Source: Dawidia cretensis (GTDB lineage: Bacteria > Bacteroidota > Bacteroidia > Cytophagales > Cyclobacteriaceae). Taken from it: a stretch of 64,000 bases of DNA. Under the pieces are notes generated by a model. It was not told the origin of the DNA. It made no database searches and worked only from the letters and a program-made list of their open reading frames with translations. The number at the start of each line of letters is the position of its first letter. Within the stretch, counting starts at the first letter, position 1. The stretch covers positions 1 to 64,000 of the forward strand of contig NZ_JAHESE010000037.1 of the NCBI RefSeq assembly GCF_018598175.1, in the 5' to 3' direction. A program made the translations under genes and the position numbers. Below are positions 15,639-23,864 of this stretch, piece after piece.

Positions 15639-15773
15639 CTAGAAGGGACCATCTGTTGATCCACGACCGCCACCGTTGTCATCGCAGGCCGGCGTAATCT
15701 CCTCTTCGGTACAGGCTGAAATTGCCATGCTCGAAACGAAGGCAAACAACAGTATATAAATGGCTTTTCTCAT
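15639..15773 (-). CDS. Small lipoprotein D, 44 residues, first gene of the tandem array
   Basis: The signal peptide starts MRKAIYILLFAFVSSMAISA and ends at Cys21. The mature 24 residues are Cys-Thr-Glu-Glu-Glu-Ile-Thr-Pro-Ala-Cys-Asp-Asp, then NGGGRGSTDGPF. It is the most diverged of the three lipoproteins and has a second cysteine in the linker. Synonymous differences from B and C (for example GGTGGCGGT against GGCGGCGGC for the Gly run) show this is not a recent DNA duplication. It is the promoter-proximal gene, divergent from the sensor kinase to its right. Confidence 0.7.
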   Translation of the reverse strand: MRKAIYILLFAFVSSMAISACTEEEITPACDDNGGGRGSTDGPF

Positions 15774-16036
15774 AAGTAGGTAGTATTAGATATGTTCGAT
15801 AGTTTCCGTTTGCGTTAGCCCGGGAGACCCCGATTTATGCGGCGGTCGCTTGCGAGACCGTGGCATCTGTGTGGTCGGGCCACCAGCCATGAAAGAAAGC
15901 CGTGTGAGGTGGGCCACTTTTTCATGAGTTTGTCGGGTTTATGTTTTTGTAATAGGTTTATTAGAATTAAATTGATACCTCAAAATTGGCTGGTTTAGTT
16001 GAATCTTTTCCCGTATTAAAATTTGTAACCTCACCC

Positions 16037-18187
16037 GTGTACCTAAATTTTTTAAACTTTCGTAAGCTAGCCGCCATTGTTCTTCTTCTGATTGTAGCGG
16101 GAAATGTGAATGGACAAGAACAACGATCAGCGAGGATCGACTCGTTGAAGAGCTTGTTGCCCGGTAAGAGTGACAGCGAGAAATTTGATATACTATATGA
16201 TCTGGCGCGTGCGCTGATCCTGGACTCGCGTCAGCGTGAAGCCTTGTCGTACGCAACGGAGGCCGCGCGCATTGGATGGGACCAGGGCGATAGCCTTCGA
16301 ATCGTGAAAGGCACCATGCTTGAAGCGTCAGCGCTGCGACGCCTGGAACGTCTTGACGAGGCGTTGAAAAAATCAGAGCAAGGGTTGGGGATCGCCCGCA
16401 GGAACGGCTATGCTGCCGAGAATAAAATCCTGCTGAACTCTATTGCGCTGATATATACCCTGCGAGCGGATTATGGAAAAGCACTGGAGTATAATTTCGA
16501 GACGCTGATCGCCCGTGAGCGGGACGGTGTTAAAAGCGAGATCAGTATTGCGCTCAACAACATCGGTCTGGTGTACTTCAAGATGAAACACTATGGGAAA
16601 GCGATCGAGTTCTACACCAAGGCGCTGGATATTAAACGCGAAGCAAACGATACGTACGATCTCGATCGGCTTCTCATCAACCTGGGCTTGTGTTATAACC
16701 AGATCGGTGGGGCTGGCGTCGAGGATTTTCACCAGTCGCAGAAATATATCAGCGAAGCGTTGAAGATTTGCGCCGATAACTGCAGCCTCAGCATTCTTAT
16801 CGAAGCACATTTCGGTTTGGGGGTGTCCAACTTTCTACTTGGAGAGCTCAAGGAGGCACGCCGGCATTTTGAACGCTCCCTGGAGATCTCCCGGCAGGAT
16901 AACGACAAACGCTTTCAAATTGAGAATATGGTGTATCTGGCGCAGGTGGCGCGGGAGGAGAACGACGTCAAAGGCTCCGAGCTGCACTTGCGACGGGCGG
17001 AAGCGCTTTCCTCCGAATTGGGATACGATCAGCTGCTGCTGGATACGTACAGGCAATTTGCCGTGCTGTATACCCGCAGAAACGATTTCGAAAATGCATC
17101 TCTTTACCAGAACAAGTACATTCAGCTGAAGGACAGTGTTATCAGCGAAGAGCTCGTTAGGAATGTCGCCAACATTCAGACGGACTATGAAGAGCGGGAG
17201 AACATCAGCATCATTGCGGCCAAGGAGCAGGTCATCAAACAACAAAGCGATCTCAACTTTGCCATTGCCATCATTGCGATGTTAGCCGGTATGCTGGTGC
17301 TGGTGCTTCAACGAAGCAACCGGACCATCAAGCGTGTCAACGCCCAACTTTCAGAAGCAAAGGAAACCATCCAGGCACAGAATGAATTGTTAGAGAGTAA
17401 AAATAAATACCTCGACAAGGAGGTGGAGGCCAAGACCATCGACCTGGAGCGCGCCAACCAGTCACTGAAACAGGTGAACGACGAGCTTGATAATTTTATC
17501 TACAAGACCTCGCACGACATTCGTGGTCCGCTGGCCAGCCTTAAAGGCATGTGCAATGTGGCGCTGCTGGACGTGAAAGATCCTGTGGCGCTTGATTACC
17601 TGCGCAAGCTCGACACCACGGCCGAGCGACTGAACACCATTCTCACACGGTTGTTGATCATTAACCAGATCAACAACTCGAAGTTGTCGATTAGCCAGGT
17701 CGACTTCGAGTCTATCGTCAACGACGTGCTCATGCTCGAAAAGAAAAAGGGCCTGCCACAAAAGTTGGTGATTCGCAAGCAGATCGACGAGCGGGCCATG
17801 ATCCGTTCCGACCGCGAGCTGATTCGTATTGTACTGGAAAATCTGATCGACAACGCCATTAAGTTTTACAACGAGGCGGCCACTGTCGAGTCGTTTGTGG
17901 AAATATACATTCTGCCGATGGACAAGGGGTATGTAAAGATGCGCGTGGTGGATAATGGCATCGGCATCAGCGAAGAAAATCCGGGTAAGCTGTTCCGGAT
18001 GTTTTTCCGGGCGTCGGAGCGTTCCGAGACCGGGGGCATTGGCTTGTACATTGTGAAAACCGCCACCGCTAAACTTGGAGGCAGGGTAGGACTGCAAACG
18101 ACTCCGGAGGGATACACGGAGTTCTACGTGATCTTCCCGGCCTATCCGCCCAATCTCGATGAAGGCGCCGAAAAGCCGTCCATCTGA
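16037..18187 (+). CDS. TPR-repeat sensor histidine kinase
   Basis: A 716-residue membrane kinase. A signal peptide (MYLNFLNFRKLAAIVLLLIV, cut near Val-Asn-Gly-Gln) leads to a periplasmic sensor of about seven tetratricopeptide repeats (YGKALEYNFETL, YGKAIEFYTKALDI, EARRHFERSLEI). A transmembrane helix lies at about 406-425 (FAIAIIAMLAGMLVLVLQ), then a coiled coil. The HisKA domain has phospho-acceptor His493 in YKTSHDIRGPLASLKG. The HATPase domain has ENLIDNAIKF, VVDNGIGI and TGGIGLYIVKTA. No receiver domain or adjacent response regulator gene is present. The frame is open to a TTG at 15986, but the GTG at 16037 gives a proper signal peptide. It is divergent from the small-peptide array. Confidence 0.88.
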   Translation: MYLNFLNFRKLAAIVLLLIVAGNVNGQEQRSARIDSLKSLLPGKSDSEKFDILYDLARALILDSRQREALSYATEAARIGWDQGDSLRIVKGTMLEASALRRLERLDEALKKSEQGLGIARRNGYAAENKILLNSIALIYTLRADYGKALEYNFETLIARERDGVKSEISIALNNIGLVYFKMKHYGKAIEFYTKALDIKREANDTYDLDRLLINLGLCYNQIGGAGVEDFHQSQKYISEALKICADNCSLSILIEAHFGLGVSNFLLGELKEARRHFERSLEISRQDNDKRFQIENMVYLAQVAREENDVKGSELHLRRAEALSSELGYDQLLLDTYRQFAVLYTRRNDFENASLYQNKYIQLKDSVISEELVRNVANIQTDYEERENISIIAAKEQVIKQQSDLNFAIAIIAMLAGMLVLVLQRSNRTIKRVNAQLSEAKETIQAQNELLESKNKYLDKEVEAKTIDLERANQSLKQVNDELDNFIYKTSHDIRGPLASLKGMCNVALLDVKDPVALDYLRKLDTTAERLNTILTRLLIINQINNSKLSISQVDFESIVNDVLMLEKKKGLPQKLVIRKQIDERAMIRSDRELIRIVLENLIDNAIKFYNEAATVESFVEIYILPMDKGYVKMRVVDNGIGISEENPGKLFRMFFRASERSETGGIGLYIVKTATAKLGGRVGLQTTPEGYTEFYVIFPAYPPNLDEGAEKPSI

Positions 18188-18224
18188 TGACCTTCGGGAA
18201 TTTTTTTACGTCCTTTACTATTAT

Positions 18225-18232
18225 CATCTTTG
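18225..18232 (+). promoter_or_regulatory. -7 promoter element for metG
   Basis: CATCTTTG differs by one base from TAnnTTTG and is followed by CA, as is frequent in Bacteroidota promoters. It is 34 bases before the metG ATG and would give a leader of about 25 bases. Confidence 0.4.
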
Positions 18233-18265
18233 CACGTTGTTCCGCCAACGGTTTTAGAAAGCATC

Positions 18266-20356
18266 ATGAGTCAATTTAAACGTCACACCATCACGGCCGC
18301 ATTGCCTTACGCAAACGGTCCCCTTCACATCGGCCACATTGCCGGCGCTTATCTGCCGGCCGACACCTATGTGCGCTTCCTGCGCCTACGCTGCGAAGAT
18401 GTAGTCTTTATCTGTGGTTCTGACGAGCACGGCGTGGCCATTACCCTCGGCGCCAAAAAAGAGGGTGTGTCGCCGCGTGTCTTCGTCGACAAGTATCACC
18501 ACATGATGAAGAAGGCGTTTGAGGACTTTGGTATCGGCTTTGACATATACTCCCGCACTTCCAACCCGGTGCACTACGAAACGGCACAGGAGTTCTTCAA
18601 GAAAATCTATGACCAGAACCTCTTCATCGAAGAGACTTCCGACCAATACTACGACGAGCAGGAAGGCATCTTCCTGGCAGACCGTTATATCATCGGCACG
18701 TGTCCTAACTGCGGCAACCCGAATGCCTATGGCGATCAGTGCGAGAAATGCGGTACGAGCCTCAGTCCACGTCAACTGATCAATCCACGCTCCACGGTGT
18801 CGGGCAATACGCCGGTGCTGAGGCCGACGCGGCACTGGTACTTCCCGCTCGATAAGTTCGAAAACTGGCTGCGCGAGTGGCTGATTGAAGGTCATCAGGA
18901 CTGGAAGACCAACGTGTACGGCCAGTGCAAGTCGTGGCTTGACCAGGGACTGCAGCCACGGTCCATCACGCGCGACCTCGACTGGGGCATCCCAGTGCCA
19001 CTGCCTGATGCTAAAGGCAAAGTGCTGTATGTGTGGTTCGACGCGCCCATCGGGTATATATCGGCCACCAAGGAGTTGAAACCCAACGATTGGGAGAAAT
19101 ACTGGAAGGATCCTGAAACACGCCTTATTCACTTCATTGGGAAAGACAATATCGTATTTCACTGTATCATCTTTCCCTCGATGCTCAAGGCTGCGGGCGA
19201 CTTTATTCTGCCCGACAACGTACCGGCTAATGAGTTCTTGAACCTGGAGGGAGAGAAGCTGTCTACATCGCGTAACCACGCCGTGTGGCTACATGAGTAT
19301 CTGCAAGACTTCCCCGGTCGTCGCGATGAGCTGCGGTATGTGCTTACGTCGATTTCACCTGAGACAAAGGATGCAGACTTTACGTGGAAGGACTATAGGC
19401 AAAAAGTTGACAGCGAGATGGTGTCGATCCTGGGTAACTTCGTAAACCGCGTGATGGTGCTCACCTGGAAATACTTTGACGGAAAGGTGCCTGCCGAAAA
19501 GGAGTTGCCAGGCACGGACGATCGTCGTAAAAAGATTCTTACCCTGTATGAACAGGTACATATCGATTTGAACCAGTCGGTAAAAGAAATGGTGGCGAGC
19601 CTGAAAGTGTTCCGCTTCCGCGAGGCGCAGTTTCAAATGATGAACATGGCACGCATTGGCAATAAGTTTCTCGCCGACACAGAGCCATGGAAATTGGCAA
19701 AAGAAGATATGGTGGCCGTTGCGGCTATTCTTAACTATTCACTGACAGTGGTGGGAAACATCGGCCTGGCTTGCGAGCCGTTCCTGCCCGATGGTGCCGC
19801 ATCTATTCGTCGTCAGCTCAACAGTGACGTATTTGAGACTTCTCGCAAGCAATTTTGGCAGAAAGAAGAACTTGTTCATACCGTACGAGAAGGGGCACAG
19901 CTCGGTGCAGCGGAGCACATGTATAAGCCGGTGGAAGATGCAGACATCGAGAAACAGACAGCCCGGTTGCACAAGAATGCTCCGGTCATTGCATCCGAAG
20001 CCACTATCGCCGCTACGAAGCCCCTAAAGCCAGAGATCGTTTTTGACGACTTTGCAAAACTAGATATACGCGTAGGCGAAGTGGTGGCGGCAGAAAAGAT
20101 GGAGAAGTCCGACAAGCTGCTCAAGCTTACCGTAGACGATGGCCTGGGCCGTCGCACGATCCTCAGCGGCATTGCCAAACACTATAGCGCCGACGAGATG
20201 GTCGGCCGGCAGGTGACTTTTATTGCCAACCTGGCCCCCCGTAAAATGATGGGCATCGAGTCGCAAGGCATGATCCTGATGGCAGAAGACAATGACGGCA
20301 AGCTGCGCTTGATACGCCCTACCGAAGATGTGGCACCTGGCTCCACCGTGAGCTAG
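18266..20356 (+). CDS. metG: Methionine--tRNA ligase with C-terminal tRNA-binding domain
   Basis: MetRS charges tRNA-Met. The 696-residue protein has the class I HIGH motif exactly (residues 21-24, in [11 protein letters not shown]), a zinc knuckle with [18 protein letters not shown], and the KMSKS loop as GEKLSTSRN, a KLSTS variant. A C-terminal EMAP/Trbp111-like tRNA-binding domain (about 590-696: [33 protein letters not shown]) is fused, as in many bacteria. The frame begins 12 codons earlier at an alternative codon, but the ATG at 18266 after the promoter element is preferred. The gene is convergent with the thiamine-binding-type gene, 11 bases apart. Confidence 0.97.
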   Translation: MSQFKRHTITAALPYANGPLHIGHIAGAYLPADTYVRFLRLRCEDVVFICGSDEHGVAITLGAKKEGVSPRVFVDKYHHMMKKAFEDFGIGFDIYSRTSNPVHYETAQEFFKKIYDQNLFIEETSDQYYDEQEGIFLADRYIIGTCPNCGNPNAYGDQCEKCGTSLSPRQLINPRSTVSGNTPVLRPTRHWYFPLDKFENWLREWLIEGHQDWKTNVYGQCKSWLDQGLQPRSITRDLDWGIPVPLPDAKGKVLYVWFDAPIGYISATKELKPNDWEKYWKDPETRLIHFIGKDNIVFHCIIFPSMLKAAGDFILPDNVPANEFLNLEGEKLSTSRNHAVWLHEYLQDFPGRRDELRYVLTSISPETKDADFTWKDYRQKVDSEMVSILGNFVNRVMVLTWKYFDGKVPAEKELPGTDDRRKKILTLYEQVHIDLNQSVKEMVASLKVFRFREAQFQMMNMARIGNKFLADTEPWKLAKEDMVAVAAILNYSLTVVGNIGLACEPFLPDGAASIRRQLNSDVFETSRKQFWQKEELVHTVREGAQLGAAEHMYKPVEDADIEKQTARLHKNAPVIASEATIAATKPLKPEIVFDDFAKLDIRVGEVVAAEKMEKSDKLLKLTVDDGLGRRTILSGIAKHYSADEMVGRQVTFIANLAPRKMMGIESQGMILMAEDNDGKLRLIRPTEDVAPGSTVS

Positions 20357-20367
20357 CGCCCTTATCC

Positions 20368-20646
20368 CTATTCCTTTTCTTCCCAGGTGATATCGCCCTG
20401 GCGGCGGGCATGCACTTTCATGGTCACGACAACGTCATCGGCACCCGCCGCAAGGCAGGCCTCCTGTGCGCGTTTGGCGACGTCCATCAGCACGTCATAC
20501 GGGCCTTGCATGACAGTCTCCATCGCGCCCACACGATGGTCTACGCCGGACTGTGCAATGATCTCCAGCGCCTTGTCGATAATGCGGTAGGGGTGGCCAC
20601 CCCCGATGGGGACGATCTGTATAGCTACGTGTACCTGATGTTTCAT
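20368..20646 (-). CDS. MTH1187-family thiamine-binding-type protein
   Basis: A 92-residue protein of the DUF77/Thiamine_BP family: VHVAIQIVPIGGGHPYRIID at the start, SGVDHRVGAMETVMQGPYDVLMDVAKRA in the middle, and VVVTMKVHARRQGDITWEEK at the end. Family members form ferredoxin-like tetramers, and some bind thiamine or hydroxymethylpyrimidine in the cytoplasm. It lies nine bases downstream of pth on the same strand, probably as the last gene of the prs-rplY-pth transcript. No thiamine synthesis gene is near, so ligand and role here are open. Confidence 0.85.
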   Translation of the reverse strand: MKHQVHVAIQIVPIGGGHPYRIIDKALEIIAQSGVDHRVGAMETVMQGPYDVLMDVAKRAQEACLAAGADDVVVTMKVHARRQGDITWEEKE

Positions 20647-20655
20647 GGGGAGGTG

Positions 20656-21216
20656 TTAGTTGTTGAATTGACTCATGGTTTTGGCTGCGCCGATCAGGCA
20701 GAATGAAAGGATCATATCATTCGCCTTCTTCATCACCTCGGGCAACTGCGCCATTTCTTCGGAGGCAAAGTTGCTGAGCACAAAGTCTACCTGCTGCCCT
20801 TTGCCAAAGTCGTTGCCGATACCAAACCGCAGGCGGGAATAGTCCTGACCATTTAACACCAGCTCGATGTTTCTGAGGCCGTTGTGCCCGGCCGAGCTGC
20901 CTTGCGTACGCATGCGCAGGCTACCAAACGGCAGCGCGAGATCATCGACAATGACCAGCAGGTTTTCCTTCGGGATTTTCAGCTCTTGTAACCAATACGC
21001 AATTGCCTTGCCGCTCAGGTTCATGAATGTGTTAGGCTTGATGAGGTGTATCGTTTTGCCTTTGTGCCTGAACTCGGCTTTCTCAGCCAGACGGCCCACG
21101 GTGAAATCAGTCTGGTGCGCGTCGGCGAGCTGGTCGAGCACGAGAAAGCCAATATTGTGGCGTGTCAGCTCATATTCTGGTCCGGGGTTGCCGAGGCCGG
21201 CGACGAGGTATTTCAT
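20656..21216 (-). CDS. pth: Peptidyl-tRNA hydrolase
   Basis: Pth frees tRNA from peptidyl-tRNA that drops off ribosomes. The 186-residue protein has the N-terminal [19 protein letters not shown] with the catalytic His, [13 protein letters not shown] with the substrate-binding Asn residues, [15 protein letters not shown] with the catalytic Asp, and the [13 protein letters not shown] loop. [20 protein letters not shown] completes the family pattern. It follows rplY on the same strand; the rplY-pth pairing is common in bacteria. A strong terminator sits between rplY and pth, so readthrough or a separate promoter is needed. Confidence 0.97.
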   Translation of the reverse strand: MKYLVAGLGNPGPEYELTRHNIGFLVLDQLADAHQTDFTVGRLAEKAEFRHKGKTIHLIKPNTFMNLSGKAIAYWLQELKIPKENLLVIVDDLALPFGSLRMRTQGSSAGHNGLRNIELVLNGQDYSRLRFGIGNDFGKGQQVDFVLSNFASEEMAQLPEVMKKANDMILSFCLIGAAKTMSQFNN

Positions 21217-21255
21217 ATCGTGTGATCAATATCGTTTACAATTGCCCGATAAACA

Positions 21256-21286
21256 AAAATCCCGCCGACAGCGTCGGAGGGATTTT
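21256..21286 (-). terminator. Intrinsic terminator after rplY
   Basis: AAAATCCC and CCGAC pair with GTCGG and GGGATTTT around an AGC loop, with one G/A mismatch inside the stem. A-runs and T-runs at the two ends allow use on either strand. It lies between rplY and pth. Confidence 0.8.
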
Positions 21287-21307
21287 GTATGAATGGTCGG
21301 AAGAGAA

Positions 21308-21964
21308 TTACTTCTTGCCTTCTTCTTTCTTAGGAGCCTCTTTCTTAGGAGCTTCAGCTTTCTTCGCATCGGCGGCGCCAGCAGCAGGAGCGGCAGCAGC
21401 TTCGTCAGCGGCCAATTTAGCAGCGCGCGGTACTTCTACAGCAGCAATAGTAGCCTGGTGCGGATCGAGGAACTCGAGACCTTCAATGTTCATGTCACCA
21501 ATTTTTACAGCGTGGTGGAAGTCCAGACCGGATACTTCTACGTCGATGTGATCGGGCATGTCTTTCGGGAAGCCGTATACTTTCAGGGAAGCACGCTTGC
21601 GAACCAGTGTACCACCTTTTGCTACGCCGGGAGCCTGGCCAACCAGACGAACCGGAATGCTCATTTTGATCTTACGATCTTCTGAAACACGCAGGAAGTC
21701 AGCGTGCAGGATCACTTCGCTCACCGGGTGGAATTGCACCTCCTGGAGGATAGCCTGACACTCTTCGCCTTCAATGTTCACGTGTACAAATTTCGCTTCC
21801 TGTGTATATACAAGGTCACGGAACAGGATCATCGGTGAATGAAAGTGAACTTGATTGTCACCTCCGTACAATACACACGGCACGTTACCCTCGTCGCGTA
21901 GACGCTGAGAGTCCGTCTTGCCGAGATTTGCTCTTCGATACCCTATAATCTCAACAGTTTTCAT
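21308..21964 (-). CDS. rplY: 50S ribosomal protein L25/general stress protein Ctc
   Basis: The long (CTC) form of L25, which binds 5S rRNA. Residues 1-95 are the L25 domain (MKTVEIIGYRRANLGKTDSQ, VPCVLYGGDNQVHFHSP, ILHADFLRV); 96-190 form the TL5-like beta domain (IPVRLVGQAPGVAKGGTLV). A low-complexity tail rich in Ala, Lys and Glu closes the 218-residue protein, as is usual in Bacteroidota. The gene follows prs by 32 bases, the common prs-rplY-pth arrangement. Confidence 0.96.
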   Translation of the reverse strand: MKTVEIIGYRRANLGKTDSQRLRDEGNVPCVLYGGDNQVHFHSPMILFRDLVYTQEAKFVHVNIEGEECQAILQEVQFHPVSEVILHADFLRVSEDRKIKMSIPVRLVGQAPGVAKGGTLVRKRASLKVYGFPKDMPDHIDVEVSGLDFHHAVKIGDMNIEGLEFLDPHQATIAAVEVPRAAKLAADEAAAAPAAGAADAKKAEAPKKEAPKKEEGKK

Positions 21965-21996
21965 AATAGTTATATAGTTTAATTAAAAATTCGTTT

Positions 21997-22926
21997 TTAT
22001 AGTTTGATAAAGAGTGAGCTGATCGACTCGTTATCGTGGATCTTGCGGATCGCCTTGGCAAACAGGGTCGACACCGACAATACTTTGATCTTCTTACTGT
22101 CTTGCTTCAGCGGAATGGTATCGGTCACCACCAGCTCTTCCAGCAGCGAGTTATCGATGTTCTCGTACGCTTTGCCCGAGAGTACGCCGTGCGTACAGAC
22201 AGCCCGTACAGAGCTGGCGCCTTTTTCTTTCAGCAGCGTGGCAGCCTTGCAGATAGTACCGGCAGTGTCTACCAGGTCGTCTACGAGGATCACGTCTTTG
22301 CCTTCCACTTCACCGATGAGGCGCATGGAGTCTACCTTGTTGGCTTCTTTCCGGTGCTTATCGCAGACGGCCAGATCGGCATCAAAGAACTTGGCGAAGC
22401 TGCGGGCACGTTTAATACCTCCTACGTCGGGTGATGCGAACATGATGTTCGGCAGGCTCAGTGACTTGAGGTACGGCACGAAGATATAGGAACCATCCAG
22501 GTGGTCTACCGGGATGTCAAAGAATCCCTGGATTTGATCGGCGTGCAAGTCGCATGTCATAATACGGGTGGCGCCGGCAGCGGAGATCAGGTTTGCAATT
22601 AGCTTGGCCGCAATGGCAACCCGGGGTTTATCCTTCCGGTCCTGGCGTGCGTAGCCAAAGTAGGGGATTACCACGTTTACGCTAGAGGCGCTCGCGCGTT
22701 TGGCAGCATCTACCATCAGGAGAAGCTCCATGAGGTTATCCGACGGGGGAAAGGTAGATTGGATTAGGAAGACTTCATGTCCGCGTACCGACTCAGTAAT
22801 GAACGGGGACATTTCACCATCGCTAAACTGCTGGTAGTTGACTTCACCCAGGCGTTCGCCATAGGCGCTGGCGATCTTCTCGGCCAGGTAGGTTGTGGCT
22901 CTTCCACTGAAAATTTTGACTGCCAT
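21997..22926 (-). CDS. prs: Ribose-phosphate pyrophosphokinase (PRPP synthetase)
   Basis: Prs makes PRPP from ribose 5-phosphate and ATP for nucleotide, histidine and tryptophan synthesis. The 309-residue protein has VKIFSGRATTYLAEKIA at the start, the ATP-binding FGYARQDRK, the DLHADQIQGFFDIPVDHL signature, and the PRPP-binding loop DVILVDDLVDTAGTICKAA. It begins about 110 bases after tRNA-Gln on the same strand and leads the prs-rplY-pth group. Confidence 0.97.
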   Translation of the reverse strand: MAVKIFSGRATTYLAEKIASAYGERLGEVNYQQFSDGEMSPFITESVRGHEVFLIQSTFPPSDNLMELLLMVDAAKRASASSVNVVIPYFGYARQDRKDKPRVAIAAKLIANLISAAGATRIMTCDLHADQIQGFFDIPVDHLDGSYIFVPYLKSLSLPNIMFASPDVGGIKRARSFAKFFDADLAVCDKHRKEANKVDSMRLIGEVEGKDVILVDDLVDTAGTICKAATLLKEKGASSVRAVCTHGVLSGKAYENIDNSLLEELVVTDTIPLKQDSKKIKVLSVSTLFAKAIRKIHDNESISSLFIKL

Positions 22927-23006
22927 GGGCTATGCCATTTTTCGTTAACCGTTCCACCTTCAGGTTGCCATCGGGATCTTTGGCAACACTTATACTTAAA
23001 TAAAGA

Positions 23007-23026
23007 ATCCCGCTTGTGCGGGATCC
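23007..23026 (-). terminator. Terminator downstream of tRNA-Gln
   Basis: ATCCCGC and GCGGGAT pair around a four-base loop (23008-23014 with 23019-23025). On the minus strand the stem is followed by TCTTTATTT. It is 12 bases beyond the tRNA 3' end and should separate the tRNA from prs. Confidence 0.7.
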
Positions 23027-23036
23027 TTTATTGTCG

Positions 23037-23109
23037 TTGTCCGACCAGGGCTCGAACCTGGACTTTCCTGAATCAAAATCAGGCGTGTTGCCAGTTACAC
23101 CATCGGACA
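23037..23109 (-). tRNA. tRNA-Gln (anticodon TTG)
   Basis: The minus strand folds as a 73-base tRNA. The acceptor stem pairs TGTCCGA with TCGGACA, followed by discriminator A. The D arm contains GGTGTAACTGGCAAC, the anticodon arm is CCTGA-TTTTGAT-TCAGG with TTG at positions 34-36, and the T arm is CCAGG-TTCGAGC-CCTGG. No CCA end is encoded. A -7 element TACCTTTG lies about 50 bases upstream. Confidence 0.95.
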
Positions 23110-23160
23110 ATCCTTGCTAAAAACCGCTCTCACGGCCTCAGCCCCTTGAATTTGGGATTG

Positions 23161-23168
23161 CAAAGGTA
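23161..23168 (-). promoter_or_regulatory. -7 promoter element for tRNA-Gln
   Basis: The minus strand reads TACCTTTG followed by CA, an exact TAnnTTTG match about 50 bases before the tRNA. No clear -33 box was seen. Confidence 0.5.
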
Positions 23169-23206
23169 GAATTATTTTTGAAAAATGTAACTCCCGGGTA
23201 AAAAAA

Positions 23207-23782
23207 TTAGAGATCATTTTCCTGATTCGAGGCAGTCGTACCTTCAATGAAACCTTCCGCCCAGAAACGATATTTATCCAGGATGGAAATGACGGCATTT
23301 CGCAGGTGACGGCTGTTGTTAAAATCGATGCTACCGTACATGGTCGTAGCGTAGCCTTGCCAGATGGAGCGGTTCTGCCGACGGTCGTAAAACTGGATCA
23401 GCAGGGTACCGGTATTGAGAGTAAACTTTTGTGGATTATAGTCGATATTATCGTTCTGCGATTTTACCCACTCTTCAATGTCGGGCTGATTATACCCGTT
23501 GAAGCGCAGGCTGTCGTTGAACATTTTGAAACCGATAATGAGGTGGGGCTTACTGGCAGATTGCCGATAGCCCAGGAATTTCATCCGGGCGACAATCGAC
23601 TTCTCAATGATCTCGTTCATCATCGTCGAGTCAGCCGGACCCGCGGGTTTCATAATGTCAAACGTGCGATAGCGTTTGAAATTACCTTTGTAACTGTAAT
23701 CGTACTCTACGGGAAGTTCTTTGTATCCCAGACAGGATGAAAGAAACAGCACCAACAGCAGCGGAGCGAAATTTTTCTTCAT
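23207..23782 (-). CDS. DUF4136-type lipoprotein
   Basis: The protein starts MKKNFAPLLLVLFLSSC, a lipoprotein signal peptide with Cys17. The body has the DUF4136 pattern: VEYDYSYKGNFKRYRTFDI near the start, then DSTMMNEIIEKSIVARMKFLGY and a C-terminal RNSIWQGYATTMYG strand with a helix (RHLRNAVISILDKY). Family members are envelope lipoproteins of unknown function. The upstream ATG at 23794 would add four residues (MDGF); the start at 23782 gives the more usual MKK signal peptide. It is monocistronic, between purL and tRNA-Gln. Confidence 0.78.
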   Translation of the reverse strand: MKKNFAPLLLVLFLSSCLGYKELPVEYDYSYKGNFKRYRTFDIMKPAGPADSTMMNEIIEKSIVARMKFLGYRQSASKPHLIIGFKMFNDSLRFNGYNQPDIEEWVKSQNDNIDYNPQKFTLNTGTLLIQFYDRRQNRSIWQGYATTMYGSIDFNNSRHLRNAVISILDKYRFWAEGFIEGTTASNQENDL

Positions 23783-23864
23783 AAAGCCATCCATTATTCG
23801 TGACGTTGAATATAAGGCTAAACAAGCGTCAGAACAACAGATGGCTTTAACCTTTTAGGGGTCA

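Noticed and set aside
15240-15790. The regular repeats at 15.2-15.8 kb read as a CRISPR-like array
   Set aside because: The repeated parts translate into a conserved signal peptide and C-terminus with synonymous differences, and the unit of about 180 bases is far too long for CRISPR.
15815-15925. A minus-strand 36-codon frame starting Met-Lys-Lys-Trp between the peptide array and the kinase
   Set aside because: It lacks a signal peptide core and the conserved C-terminus of the array, and is rich in Arg and His as expected from GC-rich non-coding DNA.
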